Source of the DNA: Propioniciclava coleopterorum
GTDB taxonomy: Bacteria > Actinomycetota > Actinomycetes > Propionibacteriales > Propionibacteriaceae
NCBI RefSeq assembly: GCF_011393335.1
Contig: NZ_CP049865.1
Span: 558,001-622,000 of the forward strand
DNA length: 64,000 bases
Reading direction: 5' to 3'
The translations under genes and the position numbers were made by a program. How positions within the stretch are numbered: the stretch's first letter is position 1; every line of letters begins with the position of its first letter. Shown in pieces: positions 48,730 through 60,558 of the stretch. The notes beneath the pieces were generated by a model. It searched no databases and was not told the origin of the DNA. It saw only the letters and a program-made list of their open reading frames with translations.

Positions 48730-50918
48730 TCCCCCGTTACGACTCCGTCCCGCTCGGCGACGCCACGCCGAGCCCCGACGCCGACCAGGCCTACGCGGCC
48801 GCGCTCGCCGAGGCGGGCGGTGACGGCACCGGCTGGGAGACCCCCGAGCAGATCGCCGTCGCGCCGCTGTACACCGAGGCGGACACCGCCGGGCTGGACT
48901 TCCTGGACACGCGTCCGGGGATCCCGCCCTTCCTGCGCGGGCCCTACTCCACGATGTACGTGAACCGGCCGTGGACCATCCGGCAGTACGCCGGCTTCTC
49001 CACCGCCGCCGAGTCCAACGCGTTCTACCGCCGCAACCTGGCCGCCGGCCAGAAGGGCCTCTCGATCGCGTTCGACCTGGCCACCCACCGCGGCTACGAC
49101 TCCGACCACCCGCGCGTCGCGGGCGACGTCGGCATGGCGGGCGTGGCGGTGGACTCGATCCTGGACATGCGCCAGCTCTTCGAGGGCATCCCGCTGGACC
49201 AGATGTCGGTCTCGATGACCATGAACGGCGCCGTCCTGCCGGTGCTGGCGTTCTACGTCGTCGCCGCCGAGGAGCAGGGCGTCAAGCCCGAGCAGTTGGC
49301 CGGAACCATTCAGAACGACATTCTGAAGGAGTTCATGGTCCGCAACACCTACATCTACCCGCCTGCGCCCTCGATGCGGATCATCTCCGACATCTTCGCG
49401 TTCACCAGCGCGAACATGCCGAAGTTCAACTCGATCTCCATCTCCGGCTACCACATGCAGGAGGCCGGGGCGACCGCCGACATCGAGATGGCCTACACGC
49501 TGGCCGACGGCGTGGAGTACATCCGCGCCGGCCAGGCCGTCGGGCTGGACGTCGACAAGTTCGCGCCGCGCCTGAGCTTCTTCTGGGCGATCGGCATGAA
49601 CTTCTTCACCGAGGTCGCCAAGATGCGCGCCGCGCGCATGCTGTGGGCCCGCCTGGTGAAGGACGCGGGGGCGAAGAACCCCAAGTCGATGTCGCTGCGC
49701 ACGCACAGCCAGACCTCCGGCTGGTCGCTCACCGCCCAGGACGTCTTCAACAACGTCACCCGGACCTGCCTGGAGGCGATGGCCGCGACGCAGGGCCACA
49801 CCCAGTCGCTGCACACCAACGCGCTGGACGAGGCGATCGCGCTGCCGACCGACTTCTCGGCCCGCATCGCCCGCAACACCCAGCTGTTCATCCAGCAGGA
49901 GTCCGGCACGACGCGTCCGATCGACCCGTGGGGCGGCTCGGCGTACGTCGAGCGCCTGACGGCCGAGCTCGCCGCCAAGGCGTGGGCGCTGATCGAGGAG
50001 GTCGAGGAGGCCGGCGGCATGGCCAAGGCCATCGAGGCCGGCATCCCGAAGATGCGCATCGAGGAGGCGGCCGCCCGCACCCAGGCCCGCATCGACTCGG
50101 GCCGCCAGCCCGTGGTGGGCGTCAACAAGTACACCCTGGAGGACGACGAGGAGTTCGAGGTCCTCAAGGTCGACAACGCCTCGGTGCGCGCCGAGCAGAT
50201 CGCCAAGCTGGCCGCGCTGCGCGAGCAGCGCGACGAGGCCACCACGCAGGCCGCGCTCGACAAGCTCACCTGGGCGGCCGCCAACCCGGATCCGACCGAC
50301 CCGGAGCGCAACCTGCTCAAGCTGGCGATCGACGCGGCCCGCGCCATGGCGTCGCTGGGCGAGATCTCCAGCGCGCTGGAGAAGGAGTTCGGGCGCTACA
50401 CCGCGCAGATCCGTACCATCAGTGGTGTGTACAGCAAGGAATCCGGAGACACGGCGTCCACCGCGGCCACGACCGAACTGGTCGAGCGCTTCGAGGAGCT
50501 CGAGGGTCGCCGCCCGCGCATCCTGGTCGCCAAGATGGGCCAGGACGGCCACGACCGCGGCCAGAAGGTGATCGCCACGGCCTTCGCCGACCTCGGCTTC
50601 GACGTCGACGTCGGCCCGCTGTTCCAGACGCCGGAGGAGGTCGCCCGGCAGGCGATCGAGGCGGACGTGCACGTGGTGGGCGTCAGCTCGCTGGCGGCCG
50701 GCCACCTGACCCTGGTGCCGGCCCTGCGCGCCGAGCTGGACAAGCTCGGCCGCGAGGATCTGATGATCGTCGTGGGCGGCGTCATCCCGAGCCAGGACTT
50801 CGCCGAGTTGCGCGAGCACGGCGCCGACGCGATCTACCCGCCCGGCACCAAGATCCCCGAGTCCGCGCACGAGTTGCTCGGGATCCTGATCCAGCGTTTG
50901 GAGGATGCCGCGGCATGA
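48726..50918 (+). CDS. mutB: Methylmalonyl-CoA mutase large subunit
   Basis: 730 residues. Rearranges succinyl-CoA and (R)-methylmalonyl-CoA with adenosylcobalamin, the carbon-skeleton step of the propionate pathway. TIM-barrel motifs include [20 protein letters not shown] and [15 protein letters not shown]. The C-terminal B12 domain holds the cobalt-ligand motif [10 protein letters not shown] with the ligand His at 609, as in the Propionibacterium enzyme. ATG 48726 and 4-base overlaps on both sides couple it to mutA and meaB. Confidence 0.98.
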   Translation: MIPRYDSVPLGDATPSPDADQAYAAALAEAGGDGTGWETPEQIAVAPLYTEADTAGLDFLDTRPGIPPFLRGPYSTMYVNRPWTIRQYAGFSTAAESNAFYRRNLAAGQKGLSIAFDLATHRGYDSDHPRVAGDVGMAGVAVDSILDMRQLFEGIPLDQMSVSMTMNGAVLPVLAFYVVAAEEQGVKPEQLAGTIQNDILKEFMVRNTYIYPPAPSMRIISDIFAFTSANMPKFNSISISGYHMQEAGATADIEMAYTLADGVEYIRAGQAVGLDVDKFAPRLSFFWAIGMNFFTEVAKMRAARMLWARLVKDAGAKNPKSMSLRTHSQTSGWSLTAQDVFNNVTRTCLEAMAATQGHTQSLHTNALDEAIALPTDFSARIARNTQLFIQQESGTTRPIDPWGGSAYVERLTAELAAKAWALIEEVEEAGGMAKAIEAGIPKMRIEEAAARTQARIDSGRQPVVGVNKYTLEDDEEFEVLKVDNASVRAEQIAKLAALREQRDEATTQAALDKLTWAAANPDPTDPERNLLKLAIDAARAMASLGEISSALEKEFGRYTAQIRTISGVYSKESGDTASTAATTELVERFEELEGRRPRILVAKMGQDGHDRGQKVIATAFADLGFDVDVGPLFQTPEEVARQAIEADVHVVGVSSLAAGHLTLVPALRAELDKLGREDLMIVVGGVIPSQDFAELREHGADAIYPPGTKIPESAHELLGILIQRLEDAAA

Positions 50919-51901
50919 GGCAGACACTGGACCCGGCGACCCTTGCAGAGCACGTGGTCGCCGGGTCTCGTGCACATATCGCGCGTGCGCTGACCCTCGT
51001 CGAGTCGTCGCGTCCCGACCACCGCGATCGGGCACGAGAACTGTTGACCCTGCTGCGTCCCCACACCGGGGGCGCGGTCCGCGTGGGCATCTCCGGCGTC
51101 CCCGGCGCCGGCAAGTCCACCTTCATCAACGCCATGGGCACCCGGCTGATCGAGCGGGGCCACCGGATCGCCGTCCTGGCGGTCGACCCCTCCTCCTCCC
51201 GCTCCGGCGGATCGGTGCTGGGCGACCGGACCCGCATGGCGGACCTGGCCGAGACCGACGCGGCCTTCATCCGCCCGTCCCCCTCGGGCAACCACCTGGG
51301 CGGCGTCGCGCGGGCGACCCGCGAGGGCATGCTCATCATGGAGGCGGCCGGCTTCGACACCATCTGGGTCGAGACCGTCGGCGTCGGGCAGTCCGAGGTC
51401 GCCGTCGCCGGCATGGTGGACACCTTCCTGCTGTTGATGATCGCCCGGACCGGCGACCAGTTGCAGGGCATCAAGCGCGGCATCCTGGAGATGGCCGACG
51501 TCATCAGCGTCAACAAGGCCGACGGCGACGGCGCGGGCGAGGCCCGGGTCGCCGCCCGCGAGCTGACCATCGCCATGAAGCTGATCAAGGGGGCCGGGGA
51601 GCGCCGCACGCCGGTGCTCACCTCCAGCTCCTACACCGGGGACGGCCTGGACGAGGTCTGGCAGGCGGTGCTGGACCACCGCGCGACGTTGGCGGCCGAC
51701 GGCAGCCTGGACGCCCGCCGCGCCGCGCAGCAGCGTGACTGGATGTGGGCGCTGGTCCAAGCCGACCTGGCCACGGCGCTGCGCCGCAGCCCGGGCGTCC
51801 GGGCGATGACCAAGCACCTCGAGTCGGCGGTGTCCTCGGGCGAACTCAGCGCCGTGGAGGCGTCCGCCGAGATCCTGGACGCCTTCCGCCGCGACTTCTA
51901 G
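50915..51901 (+). CDS. meaB: Methylmalonyl-CoA mutase GTPase chaperone MeaB
   Basis: 328 residues, G3E-type P-loop GTPase that protects and loads the mutase with cobalamin. Walker [10 protein letters not shown] at about 59-67, [19 protein letters not shown], the [10 protein letters not shown] switch, and the base-recognition NKAD. The C-terminal dimerisation helices follow. Overlaps mutB by four bases and ends before a strong bidirectional terminator. Confidence 0.97.
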   Translation: MRQTLDPATLAEHVVAGSRAHIARALTLVESSRPDHRDRARELLTLLRPHTGGAVRVGISGVPGAGKSTFINAMGTRLIERGHRIAVLAVDPSSSRSGGSVLGDRTRMADLAETDAAFIRPSPSGNHLGGVARATREGMLIMEAAGFDTIWVETVGVGQSEVAVAGMVDTFLLLMIARTGDQLQGIKRGILEMADVISVNKADGDGAGEARVAARELTIAMKLIKGAGERRTPVLTSSSYTGDGLDEVWQAVLDHRATLAADGSLDARRAAQQRDWMWALVQADLATALRRSPGVRAMTKHLESAVSSGELSAVEASAEILDAFRRDF

Positions 51902-51918
51902 GCCGCCGCTCGCCACGA

Positions 51919-51952
51919 CGAACGCCGGGGACCCTGCGGTCCCCGGCGTTCG
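51919..51952. terminator. Bidirectional terminator between meaB and the sucrase/ferredoxin-like gene
   Basis: Perfect 15-bp stem (CGAACGCCGGGGACC / GGTCCCCGGCGTTCG) with a CTGC loop, between two converging genes. Confidence 0.75.
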
Positions 51953-51965
51953 CGCGTCGCCAGGC

Positions 51966-52889
51966 TCAGGCGTACACCGCCGAGAGCAGCTCGACGTGGA
52001 ACACCGCGGCCGGCTTGGCGTCCTTGCCGCAGGACTCGGCGCGCGGCTCGGACTCCTGCCGGGTCACGGTGAGCTCCCAGATCTGCCCGTCCACGCGCGT
52101 CACCGTCACGGAGTCGCCGTCGGCGACCGCGGCGAGACCGATCGGGTCCGTGAACGCCTCCCGCGCCCGGACCCAGGAGACGGCGGCGCCCTCCCGGGGT
52201 GGCAGCCAGCTGACGCTGCGGTCGTGCTGCTCGTTGAGCGTGCCCACCGCGAGCTTGCCGGACGCCGCGGCCTCCAGCACCTCGACGCCCAGCGTGGGCG
52301 TCAGGCGGGCCAGCACCTGCCCGTACGGCAGGAGCACGCCGGTCGGCGCGAACCGGTGGCCGCTGGTGTGGGAGCACTCCCACACGCGCAGGTCGCGCTC
52401 GGCGAGCGCCTCGACGATCGGACGCCCCACCAGGGCGCAGCAGCGGTCGCGCTTGGCGTTGGTGCACACGAGCAGCACCGGATCGGCCGGGTGGAGCCAG
52501 GGCGCCTCGACCGGACGCGTCTGGGCCAGGTGCTCCCACGGCAACGTCAGCACCTCGGCGGGATCGTCGACCTCGCCGCTGAGCAGCCAGGCCGCGCCGG
52601 CCAGCCCGCCGGCCACGAACACGCGCCGCGGCCCGCCGTGGGAGTCCGCGTGCTGCCCCGGGCGCCGGATCAGGATGGCGCGCCCGCCGTGAGCGGCGGC
52701 GGCGGCCTCGATGCGGGCGCCGAGATCGGGGTCGAGGTGCGACTGGGTGAAGGCGTCGCGGCCCCACGGGCCGGGCTGCTCCAGGGCGACCCAGAAGGAC
52801 GCCTGCGGGGCCGTGCCGAAGGCGGACAGGCCGCCCCAGCCCAGCGAGCAGGAGTCGGGCGGCAGAGGGGGATTCGCAGGATGGTTCAT
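51966..52889 (-). CDS. Sucrase/ferredoxin-like family protein
   Basis: 307 residues from ATG 52889 (MNHPANPPLPPDSC). The family's thioredoxin-like ferredoxin region is clear: LLVCTNAKRDRCCALVGRP (about 168-186) and ECSHTSGHRFAPTGVLLPYG just after. The Cys and His residues could hold a [2Fe-2S] cluster, but this is unproven for the family. Coupled by ATGA overlap to the SDR gene upstream, so it is last in the flavin reductase-gltX-SDR unit. No cellular role is known. Confidence 0.88.
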   Translation of the reverse strand: MNHPANPPLPPDSCSLGWGGLSAFGTAPQASFWVALEQPGPWGRDAFTQSHLDPDLGARIEAAAAAHGGRAILIRRPGQHADSHGGPRRVFVAGGLAGAAWLLSGEVDDPAEVLTLPWEHLAQTRPVEAPWLHPADPVLLVCTNAKRDRCCALVGRPIVEALAERDLRVWECSHTSGHRFAPTGVLLPYGQVLARLTPTLGVEVLEAAASGKLAVGTLNEQHDRSVSWLPPREGAAVSWVRAREAFTDPIGLAAVADGDSVTVTRVDGQIWELTVTRQESEPRAESCGKDAKPAAVFHVELLSAVYA

Positions 52890-53629
52890 CGGGGCATCCT
52901 TCGCCAGAGGGGACGGGGGACGAACGGGGCGACGAAGAACATCGCCCGGAGCTGCCAGGGGATCCACAGGACGGGGGCTCCCCCGTCCGCGAGCCGGCGC
53001 GTGACGGCGTCCGCCACCTGGGCGGGCGTCGAGGAGAACACCGCGGGCTTCATCCCGCGGGTCATCCGGCCGACGACGAAGCCGGGCCGGGCGATCACGA
53101 GGTCGACGCCGCTGCCGTGCAGCGCGTCGGCCAGGCCGGAGGCGAACCCGTCGAGCCCGGCCTTGGCCGAGCCGTAGACGTAGTTGGCGCGGCGCACGCG
53201 CACCCCCGCCACCGAGGAGAAGGCCACGATCGCGCCGCGCCCGCGCGGGCGCATCCGGGCGGCCAGCACCGTCAGCAGTGAGGCCTGGGCGACGAAGTCG
53301 GTGGTGAGGATCCGCACCACCTCGGCGGCGTCGCCCTCGGCGCGCTCCTGGTCCCCCAGGACGCCGAAGGCGAGCACCGCGACGCCGATCTCGCCGAAGC
53401 GTCGCTCGATGTCGGCGACCAGCGCGGGGTGGGCCGCCGTCTCGTCGGCCTCGAAGTCCACGACCTCGACGGTCCCGCCGGCGGCGGCCACCGCCGTGAC
53501 GGCCTCGCGGGCGTCCGAGCCGGGCCGCACGGCCAGCACGACCGTGGACGCCTCGGGCGCCAGGCGCGTCGCGATCTCCAGGCCGATCTCGGACCGGCCC
53601 CCGAAGACCACCACGACGCCTCGGCTCAT
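52886..53629 (-). CDS. Short-chain dehydrogenase, DprE2-like
   Basis: 247 residues. The Rossmann loop GGRSEIG at about 10-16, the catalytic Ser in AFSSVAG and Y-GSA-K in ANYVYGSAKAG are present. VRRANYVYGSAKAGLDGF is very close to DprE2, the NADH-dependent reductase that finishes decaprenylphosphoryl-arabinose synthesis in mycobacteria. Its partner DprE1 is not in the window. It starts inside the gltX stop (ATGA) and overlaps the next gene likewise. The exact substrate is uncertain. Confidence 0.85.
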   Translation of the reverse strand: MSRGVVVVFGGRSEIGLEIATRLAPEASTVVLAVRPGSDAREAVTAVAAAGGTVEVVDFEADETAAHPALVADIERRFGEIGVAVLAFGVLGDQERAEGDAAEVVRILTTDFVAQASLLTVLAARMRPRGRGAIVAFSSVAGVRVRRANYVYGSAKAGLDGFASGLADALHGSGVDLVIARPGFVVGRMTRGMKPAVFSSTPAQVADAVTRRLADGGAPVLWIPWQLRAMFFVAPFVPRPLWRRMPR

Positions 53630-55101
53630 AGGCTCCCCCGCAGGGCGCGCAGCCGCGTGAGCGTGGCGTCGCGGCCCAGGATCTCCATGGACTCGAACAG
53701 CGGGGGCGACACGCGCGCGCCGGTCACGGCCACGCGCAGCGGCCCGAACGCGAACTTGGGCTTGACGCCCAGGCCGTCGACGAGCGCGGCGCGCAGGGCG
53801 GCCTGGATGCCCGCGTGCTCCCATTCCCCGAGGTCCTCCAGCGCCGCGGCCGCGGCGTCCAGGATCTCGGCGGCGTTCTCGGGCAGGCTCGCCCGGGCGT
53901 CGTCGGCGACCACGATCGCGTCGTCGGCCGCCAGCAGGAACGCGATCTTGTCCGGCACCTCGGACAGCAGTACGAGCCGCTCCTGGATCAGCGGCGTCGC
54001 GGCGCGCAGCACCCGCACCTGCTCGGCGCTGGGACGCTCCCAGGCCCCCGTGAACGCCAGGTGCTCCAGGATCGCGTCGGCGAGTCGCTCGGGGCTGAGC
54101 GCGCGGATGTAGTGCCCGTTGAGCCAGTTGAGCTTGTCGAGGTCGAAGACCGGGCCCACGGTGTTCACCTTGGACCAGTCGAAGCCGGCGACGAACTCGT
54201 CGAACGTCGAGACCTCCTGCTCGCCGTCGGCGGGCGGGTAGCCCAACAACTGCAGGAAGTTGACCAGCGCCTCGGGCAGGTACCCCTGCTCGCGGAACCA
54301 CATGAGCCGGGCGGCCGGATTCTTGCGCTTGGAGATCTTGGACTTGTCGGTGTTGCGCAGCAGCGGCATGTGGGCGAACGCGGGCACGTCCCAGCCGAGC
54401 CAGCGGTACAGCAGAGCGTGCTTGGGGGTGGAGCTGATCCACTCCTCGCCCCGCACGACGTGCGTGATCCCCATCAGGTGGTCGTCCACGACGACGGCCA
54501 GGTGGTAGGTGGGGAAGCCGTCGGCCTTGAGGATCACCTGATCGTCGGGGTGGGGTGCGGCGACCGGGCCGCGCACCAGGTCGTCGAACGTCAGCTCGAC
54601 ATCGTCGGGGATACGCATCCGCACCACGGGCGTCTCCGAGAAGCCGGGCAGCGCCGCGCGTTCCTCCCGCGTCTTCCCCAGGCACAGCCGGTCGTAGCCG
54701 GTCACGGCCTGCTTGGACGCCTGCTGCTCGGCGCGCAGCGCGGCCAGCCGCTCGCCCGAGCACCAGCACAGGTAGGCGTGCCCGTCGGCGAGGAGCTGCT
54801 CGACGAAGGGGCGGTACGTGTCGAGCCGCTCGGACTGCCGGTAGGGCGCGTACGGGCCGCCGACGTCGGGCCCCTCGTCCCAGCCCAGGTCCAGCCAGCG
54901 CAGCGTCGAGAAGATCTGCTCCTCGGACTCGGGCACGTACCGGTTGCGGTCGGTGTCCTCGATGCGCAGCACGAACTGCCCGCCGGTCTTCCTGGCCCAG
55001 GCCAGGTTGAACAGCGACATGTAGGCGGTGCCGACGTGCGGGTCGCCCGTGGGCGAGGGGGCCACGCGCAGGCGCGCGGGGACGAGAGCAGCTTCAGTCA
55101 T
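53626..55101 (-). CDS. gltX: Glutamyl-tRNA synthetase
   Basis: 491 residues, charges tRNA-Glu (and possibly tRNA-Gln as a non-discriminating enzyme). Class I signatures: the HIGH-type motif PSPTGDPHVGTAY at about 13-25 and the KMSKS-type SKISKRK at about 254-260. The C-terminal anticodon-binding region is complete. Overlaps the flavin reductase-like gene upstream and the SDR gene downstream by four bases each. Confidence 0.96.
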   Translation of the reverse strand: MTEAALVPARLRVAPSPTGDPHVGTAYMSLFNLAWARKTGGQFVLRIEDTDRNRYVPESEEQIFSTLRWLDLGWDEGPDVGGPYAPYRQSERLDTYRPFVEQLLADGHAYLCWCSGERLAALRAEQQASKQAVTGYDRLCLGKTREERAALPGFSETPVVRMRIPDDVELTFDDLVRGPVAAPHPDDQVILKADGFPTYHLAVVVDDHLMGITHVVRGEEWISSTPKHALLYRWLGWDVPAFAHMPLLRNTDKSKISKRKNPAARLMWFREQGYLPEALVNFLQLLGYPPADGEQEVSTFDEFVAGFDWSKVNTVGPVFDLDKLNWLNGHYIRALSPERLADAILEHLAFTGAWERPSAEQVRVLRAATPLIQERLVLLSEVPDKIAFLLAADDAIVVADDARASLPENAAEILDAAAAALEDLGEWEHAGIQAALRAALVDGLGVKPKFAFGPLRVAVTGARVSPPLFESMEILGRDATLTRLRALRGSL

Positions 55102-55634
55102 GATGTCGTCAAGGGTATCGCCTCACGGCTGGGCGCCCGGCTCGCCCCCGTAGCGCCCCGCACGTGCGTCAGCGCGTCCGCCTCCGCGAGGTGCACGTGC
55201 TTGATCACGCCGACGACCTCGGTGGACCACCCGAGCTCGCGGGCGGACTCCCAGGCGATCCCGACCCAGCTGCGTCCCGGGAGGACGGGCCCCCAGGCGT
55301 CCTGCTCGAACGGCGCGGCGCGGAACGGGCCCCCGGGCGAGGGCGCGAGGCCGGCGAACACGTCGGCCAGGTGCTGGTCCGCGCGCGTCAGGATCGTCAC
55401 GGTGCCGCGCTCGCCCAACCCGGACGCGAGCTCGCTGTCGGGATCGAGCAGGCCGACCACGCGGGCCGGCTCCCCCAGCGCCACCAGGACCGAGCTGACG
55501 GTGAGGCCGCGGCGTTCGCGCCCCTCCCCCGCCGCCCACAGCGTCACGGGCGACACCAGCCGCCCCCGGAACCGGCGGGCCGCGTCTCGCGAGGCCGCGG
55601 GGGTGGCGAACGGATGCGTGCGATGGATGCTCAC
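55098..55634 (-). CDS. Flavin reductase-like FMN-binding protein
   Basis: 178 residues. RFRGRLVSPVTLWAAGEG then RRGLTVSSVLVALGEPARVV resembles the split-barrel flavin reductase fold, with a flavin-binding TVSS segment (about 45-48). A weaker C-terminus makes the exact function uncertain. GTG 55634 lies six bases after TAGGGT, so it is likely leaderless and starts the gltX operon. Confidence 0.8.
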   Translation of the reverse strand: MSIHRTHPFATPAASRDAARRFRGRLVSPVTLWAAGEGRERRGLTVSSVLVALGEPARVVGLLDPDSELASGLGERGTVTILTRADQHLADVFAGLAPSPGGPFRAAPFEQDAWGPVLPGRSWVGIAWESARELGWSTEVVGVIKHVHLAEADALTHVRGATGASRAPSREAIPLTTS

Positions 55635-55640
55635 GCCCCC

Positions 55641-55646
55641 ACCCTA
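55641..55646 (-). promoter_or_regulatory. -10 box of a leaderless gene (flavin reductase-like)
   Basis: Minus-strand TAGGGT, six bases, then the GTG at 55634. Confidence 0.5.
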
Positions 55647-55655
55647 GGACGCCGA

Positions 55656-55687
55656 ACGGGCGGCCCCGCCGAAGCGGAGCCGCCCGT
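55656..55687 (-). terminator. Terminator after the 161-residue membrane protein gene
   Basis: 9-bp outer stem (ACGGGCGGC / GCCGCCCGT) and a 4-bp inner stem with a CGAA loop and one mismatch. 17 bases past the stop on the minus strand. Confidence 0.6.
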
Positions 55688-55704
55688 GGGCGTGCGGTGG
55701 GACC

Positions 55705-56190
55705 TCAGACGGTGGCGGCCTCGAAGGCGACCTTCTGGCTGCCGACCTTGTTCAGCGCCCAGCCGATGACCAGCAGCGACACGCCCACGCCGATGGCGAA
55801 GAGGCAGACGCCGAAGGAGAGCACCGAGGTGAACAGCGACGCGCGGAGGAACGAGCCGTTCATGACCGTGCCGCGCTGCTTCGTCAGCTCCTCGGCCTTG
55901 GCGGTGTCGCCGGCGTTCTTGGCGGCGGTGGCGGCGGCACCCAGCTCGGAGTAGGTCATACCGTTGCTGCCCTTGAGCGCGTGGGTGTTGATGATGTCGG
56001 CCTGGGCCAGCGCGGACAGCGGGCCGGACACGGCCGCGCCCTGCATGAACTTGGCGTCGTTGGGAACCGTGATCTTCTCAGCGGACAGCTGCGAGACGAC
56101 GACACCCCAGACGACACCGCCGGTCAGGGTGAAGAGGATACCCATGACCATGGACACGATGCCGGCCATCTTGAGGGGCTTGAGGTTCAT
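55705..56190 (-). CDS. Small membrane protein of unknown function with an operator-like promoter
   Basis: 161 residues from ATG 56190 (AAAGGAGC six bases upstream). Two membrane helices (about 8-32 and 123-150) bracket an extracellular or periplasmic loop of about 90 residues rich in Ala/Ser/Thr (LSAEKITVPNDAKFMQGAAV, ALKGSNGMTYSELG). The pattern is like the actinobacterial 'aromatic ring-opening dioxygenase LigA'-named proteins, a name that describes no proven activity. Monocistronic, with a palindrome in its promoter, so its expression is probably controlled by a repressor. Confidence 0.75.
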   Translation of the reverse strand: MNLKPLKMAGIVSMVMGILFTLTGGVVWGVVVSQLSAEKITVPNDAKFMQGAAVSGPLSALAQADIINTHALKGSNGMTYSELGAAATAAKNAGDTAKAEELTKQRGTVMNGSFLRASLFTSVLSFGVCLFAIGVGVSLLVIGWALNKVGSQKVAFEAATV

Positions 56191-56250
56191 TCCGGTGCTC
56201 CTTTGAAGCTTCTGCAAGGACCCCTCCATGGGACCCTCGGACCGTTGAAA

Positions 56251-56279
56251 ACTCTACTACTACATGGCGTAGAAGTCGA
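56251..56279 (-). promoter_or_regulatory. Promoter with an operator in the spacer
   Basis: Minus strand: -35 TCGACT (56274-56279), 17-base spacer and -10 TAGAGT (56251-56256). The spacer holds the palindrome TTCTAC-N5-GTAGTA (56258-56274), where a bound repressor would block polymerase. Confidence 0.5.
56258..56274. promoter_or_regulatory. Operator-like palindrome (copy 2)
   Basis: Plus-strand TACTAC-N5-GTAGAA, five of six arm positions symmetric. Same pattern as the copy at 46721-46737. The form recalls BlaI/CopY-type operators, but no such regulator gene is in the window. Confidence 0.45.
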
Positions 56280-56468
56280 GCTATGGCAAGCCTTACCTGC
56301 CCGAAGTTGACAGTGAAACTTCACACCCTCCCGGGGTATCCGGCGCCGCCCCTTGTCCTGGCGTTTCGCCACCCGGATCACGGCGTTCCCGGCGTCCGGC
56401 GTCCGGCCAGAATCGCTGGGCAACCGACGCCCAGGACGGCGGAACCGGCCGCGCCCGGGCATGACGAA

Positions 56469-56495
56469 GGGCCCGCACCATGACGGTGCGGGCCC
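56469..56495 (-). terminator. Terminator after tuf
   Basis: 11-bp perfect stem (GGGCCCGCACC / GGTGCGGGCCC) with a 5-base loop, 20 bases after the tuf stop on the minus strand. Confidence 0.7.
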
Positions 56496-56514
56496 CTCGG
56501 TGTCGTTCAGATCG

Positions 56515-57708
56515 TCACTTGATGATCTTGGTGACGTTGCCGGCGCCCACGGTGCGGCCACCCTCGCGGATGGCGAACTTCAGCGCCTCCTCCATCGCGA
56601 TGGGCTTGTTCAGGTGGACGGTCATGCTGGTGTTGTCACCGGGCATCACCATCTCGGTGCCCTCGGGCAGCTGAACGACGCCGGTCACGTCGGTGGTGCG
56701 GAAGTAGAACTGCGGGCTGTAGTTGGAGAAGAACGGCTTGTGACGGCCACCCTCCTCCTTGTTCAGGATGTAGACCTGAGCCTCGAAGTCGGTGTGCGGC
56801 GTGACCGAACCCGGCTTGCACATGACCATGCCGCGCTCGACGTCGTCCTTCTTGGTGCCGCGGAGCAGCAGGCCGACGTTCTCGCCCGCGCGACCCTCGT
56901 CGAGGATCTTGCGGAACATCTCGACACCGGTGACCGTGCTGGTCTGCTTGGTCTCGCGGATGCCGATGATGTCGATGGTCTCGCCGGTCTTGACGATGCC
57001 GCGCTCGATGCGGCCGGTGACGACGGTGCCACGACCGGTGATCGTGAAGACGTCCTCAACGGGCATCAGGAACGGCTTGTCGGTGTCGCGCTCCGGCTGC
57101 GGGATGTACTCGTCGACCGCGTTCATGAGCTCCATGATCGAGTCGGCCCACTTCTCGTCGCCGTTCATGGCCGGGAAGGCCGCGACGCGGACGATCGGCA
57201 GGTTGTCGCCGTCGAACTCCTGCGCGGACAGCAGCTCGCGCATCTCCATCTCGACGAGCTCGATGAGCTCCTCGTCGTCGACCATGTCGCACTTGTTCAG
57301 CGCGACGACGATCGCCGGCACGCCCACCTGGCGGGCCAGGAGGATGTGCTCACGGGTCTGCGCCATCGGGCCGTCGGTGGCGGCGACCACGAGGATCGCG
57401 CCGTCCATCTGAGCGGCACCGGTGATCATGTTCTTGACGTAGTCAGCGTGACCGGGGCAGTCGACGTGCGCGTAGTGACGGTTCTCGGTCTGGTACTCGA
57501 CGTGCGAGATCGAGATCGTGATGCCGCGCTGACGCTCCTCGGGGGCCTTGTCGATCTGATCGAAGGCCGAGACGGCGTTCAGCTCGGGGTAACGGTCGTG
57601 GAGCACCTTCGTAATCGCCGCGGTGAGAGTGGTCTTGCCGTGGTCGACGTGCCCGATGGTGCCGATGTTGCAGTGCGGCTTGGTCCGCTCAAACTTGGCC
57701 TTTGCCAC
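56515..57708 (-). CDS. tuf: Elongation factor Tu
   Basis: 397 residues. GTPase loops GHVDHGKTT (19-27), DCPGH and NKCD, and the C-terminal domains end [14 protein letters not shown] 57708 has GAGGAG seven bases before. It has its own leader and promoter apart from fusA, so levels can be set separately. Only one tuf gene is in the window. Confidence 0.98.
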   Translation of the reverse strand: MAKAKFERTKPHCNIGTIGHVDHGKTTLTAAITKVLHDRYPELNAVSAFDQIDKAPEERQRGITISISHVEYQTENRHYAHVDCPGHADYVKNMITGAAQMDGAILVVAATDGPMAQTREHILLARQVGVPAIVVALNKCDMVDDEELIELVEMEMRELLSAQEFDGDNLPIVRVAAFPAMNGDEKWADSIMELMNAVDEYIPQPERDTDKPFLMPVEDVFTITGRGTVVTGRIERGIVKTGETIDIIGIRETKQTSTVTGVEMFRKILDEGRAGENVGLLLRGTKKDDVERGMVMCKPGSVTPHTDFEAQVYILNKEEGGRHKPFFSNYSPQFYFRTTDVTGVVQLPEGTEMVMPGDNTSMTVHLNKPIAMEEALKFAIREGGRTVGAGNVTKIIK

Positions 57709-57805
57709 TTGGGCTCCTCATTTCCTTCTTCGCCACCGCATGGTTTGCGAGGCGCACGATTTGCTTGACTTCGTGGGTCGAACCGCCCGAAGGCGGACCT
57801 TCCCA

Positions 57806-57834
57806 ATCTTCCTCCAGCGTCCGGGGCGAGTCAA
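57806..57834 (-). promoter_or_regulatory. Promoter of tuf
   Basis: Minus strand: -35 TTGACT (57829-57834), 17-base spacer, -10 GAAGAT (57806-57811). It lies in the 180-base gap between fusA and tuf. A hairpin (GTCCGCC / GGGCGG-type, about 57783-57798) lies in the leader. Confidence 0.5.
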
Positions 57835-57888
57835 ACCGACCCACCCCCGGACGCCGAGGCGTGAACTATGCGGGAGTCCCGCCGGCGA

Positions 57889-60000
<2,112 letters not shown>

Positions 60001-60047
60001 GGGTGGTTCCCCTCTTGATTGCTTGGTTCGTCGACTCAGGACAGGCG

Positions 60048-60081
60048 CGAAGCCCTCTCCCCAGGAAGGGAGAGAGCTTCG
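60048..60081 (-). terminator. Hairpin between rpsG and fusA
   Basis: A stem of about 13 bp with one mismatch (CGAAGC...CTCTCCC / GGGAGAG...GCTTCG) in the 87-base gap. It may attenuate or process the message instead of stopping it fully. Confidence 0.45.
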
Positions 60082-60087
60082 GCTCGA

Positions 60088-60558
60088 TCACCAGCGGTAG
60101 TGCGCGAACGCGCGGTTCGCCTCGGCCATCTTGTGGGTGTCCTCGCGCTTCTTGACGCTCGCGCCGAGGCCGTTGCTCGCATCGAGCAGCTCGTTCATGA
60201 GGCGCTCGGTCATCGTCTTCTCGCGGCGCTGCCGGGAGAAGGTGACCAGCCAGCGCATCGCCAGCGTGGTGGAGCGGTTCGGCTTCACCTCGACGGGGAC
60301 CTGGTAGGTCGCGCCACCGACGCGGCGGGACTTGACCTCGACCGCGGGGCGGATGTTGTCCAGGGCCTTCTTGAGGGTCTGCACGGGATCAACGCCGGTC
60401 TTGGCCCGCGTCCCCTCCATGGCGCCGTAGACGATGTTCTGAGCGGTGGTCTTCTTGCCGTCGAGCAGGATCTTGCTGACGAGCTGGGAGACCAGCGGGG
60501 ACCCGTAGACCGGGTCGACGACGATCGGCCGCTTCGGGGCCGGACCCTTGCGAGGCAT
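60088..60558 (-). CDS. rpsG: 30S ribosomal protein S7
   Basis: 156 residues, [20 protein letters not shown], with [18 protein letters not shown] and the C-terminus AFAHYRW. ATG overlaps the rpsL stop by one base (TAATG). Confidence 0.97.
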   Translation of the reverse strand: MPRKGPAPKRPIVVDPVYGSPLVSQLVSKILLDGKKTTAQNIVYGAMEGTRAKTGVDPVQTLKKALDNIRPAVEVKSRRVGGATYQVPVEVKPNRSTTLAMRWLVTFSRQRREKTMTERLMNELLDASNGLGASVKKREDTHKMAEANRAFAHYRW

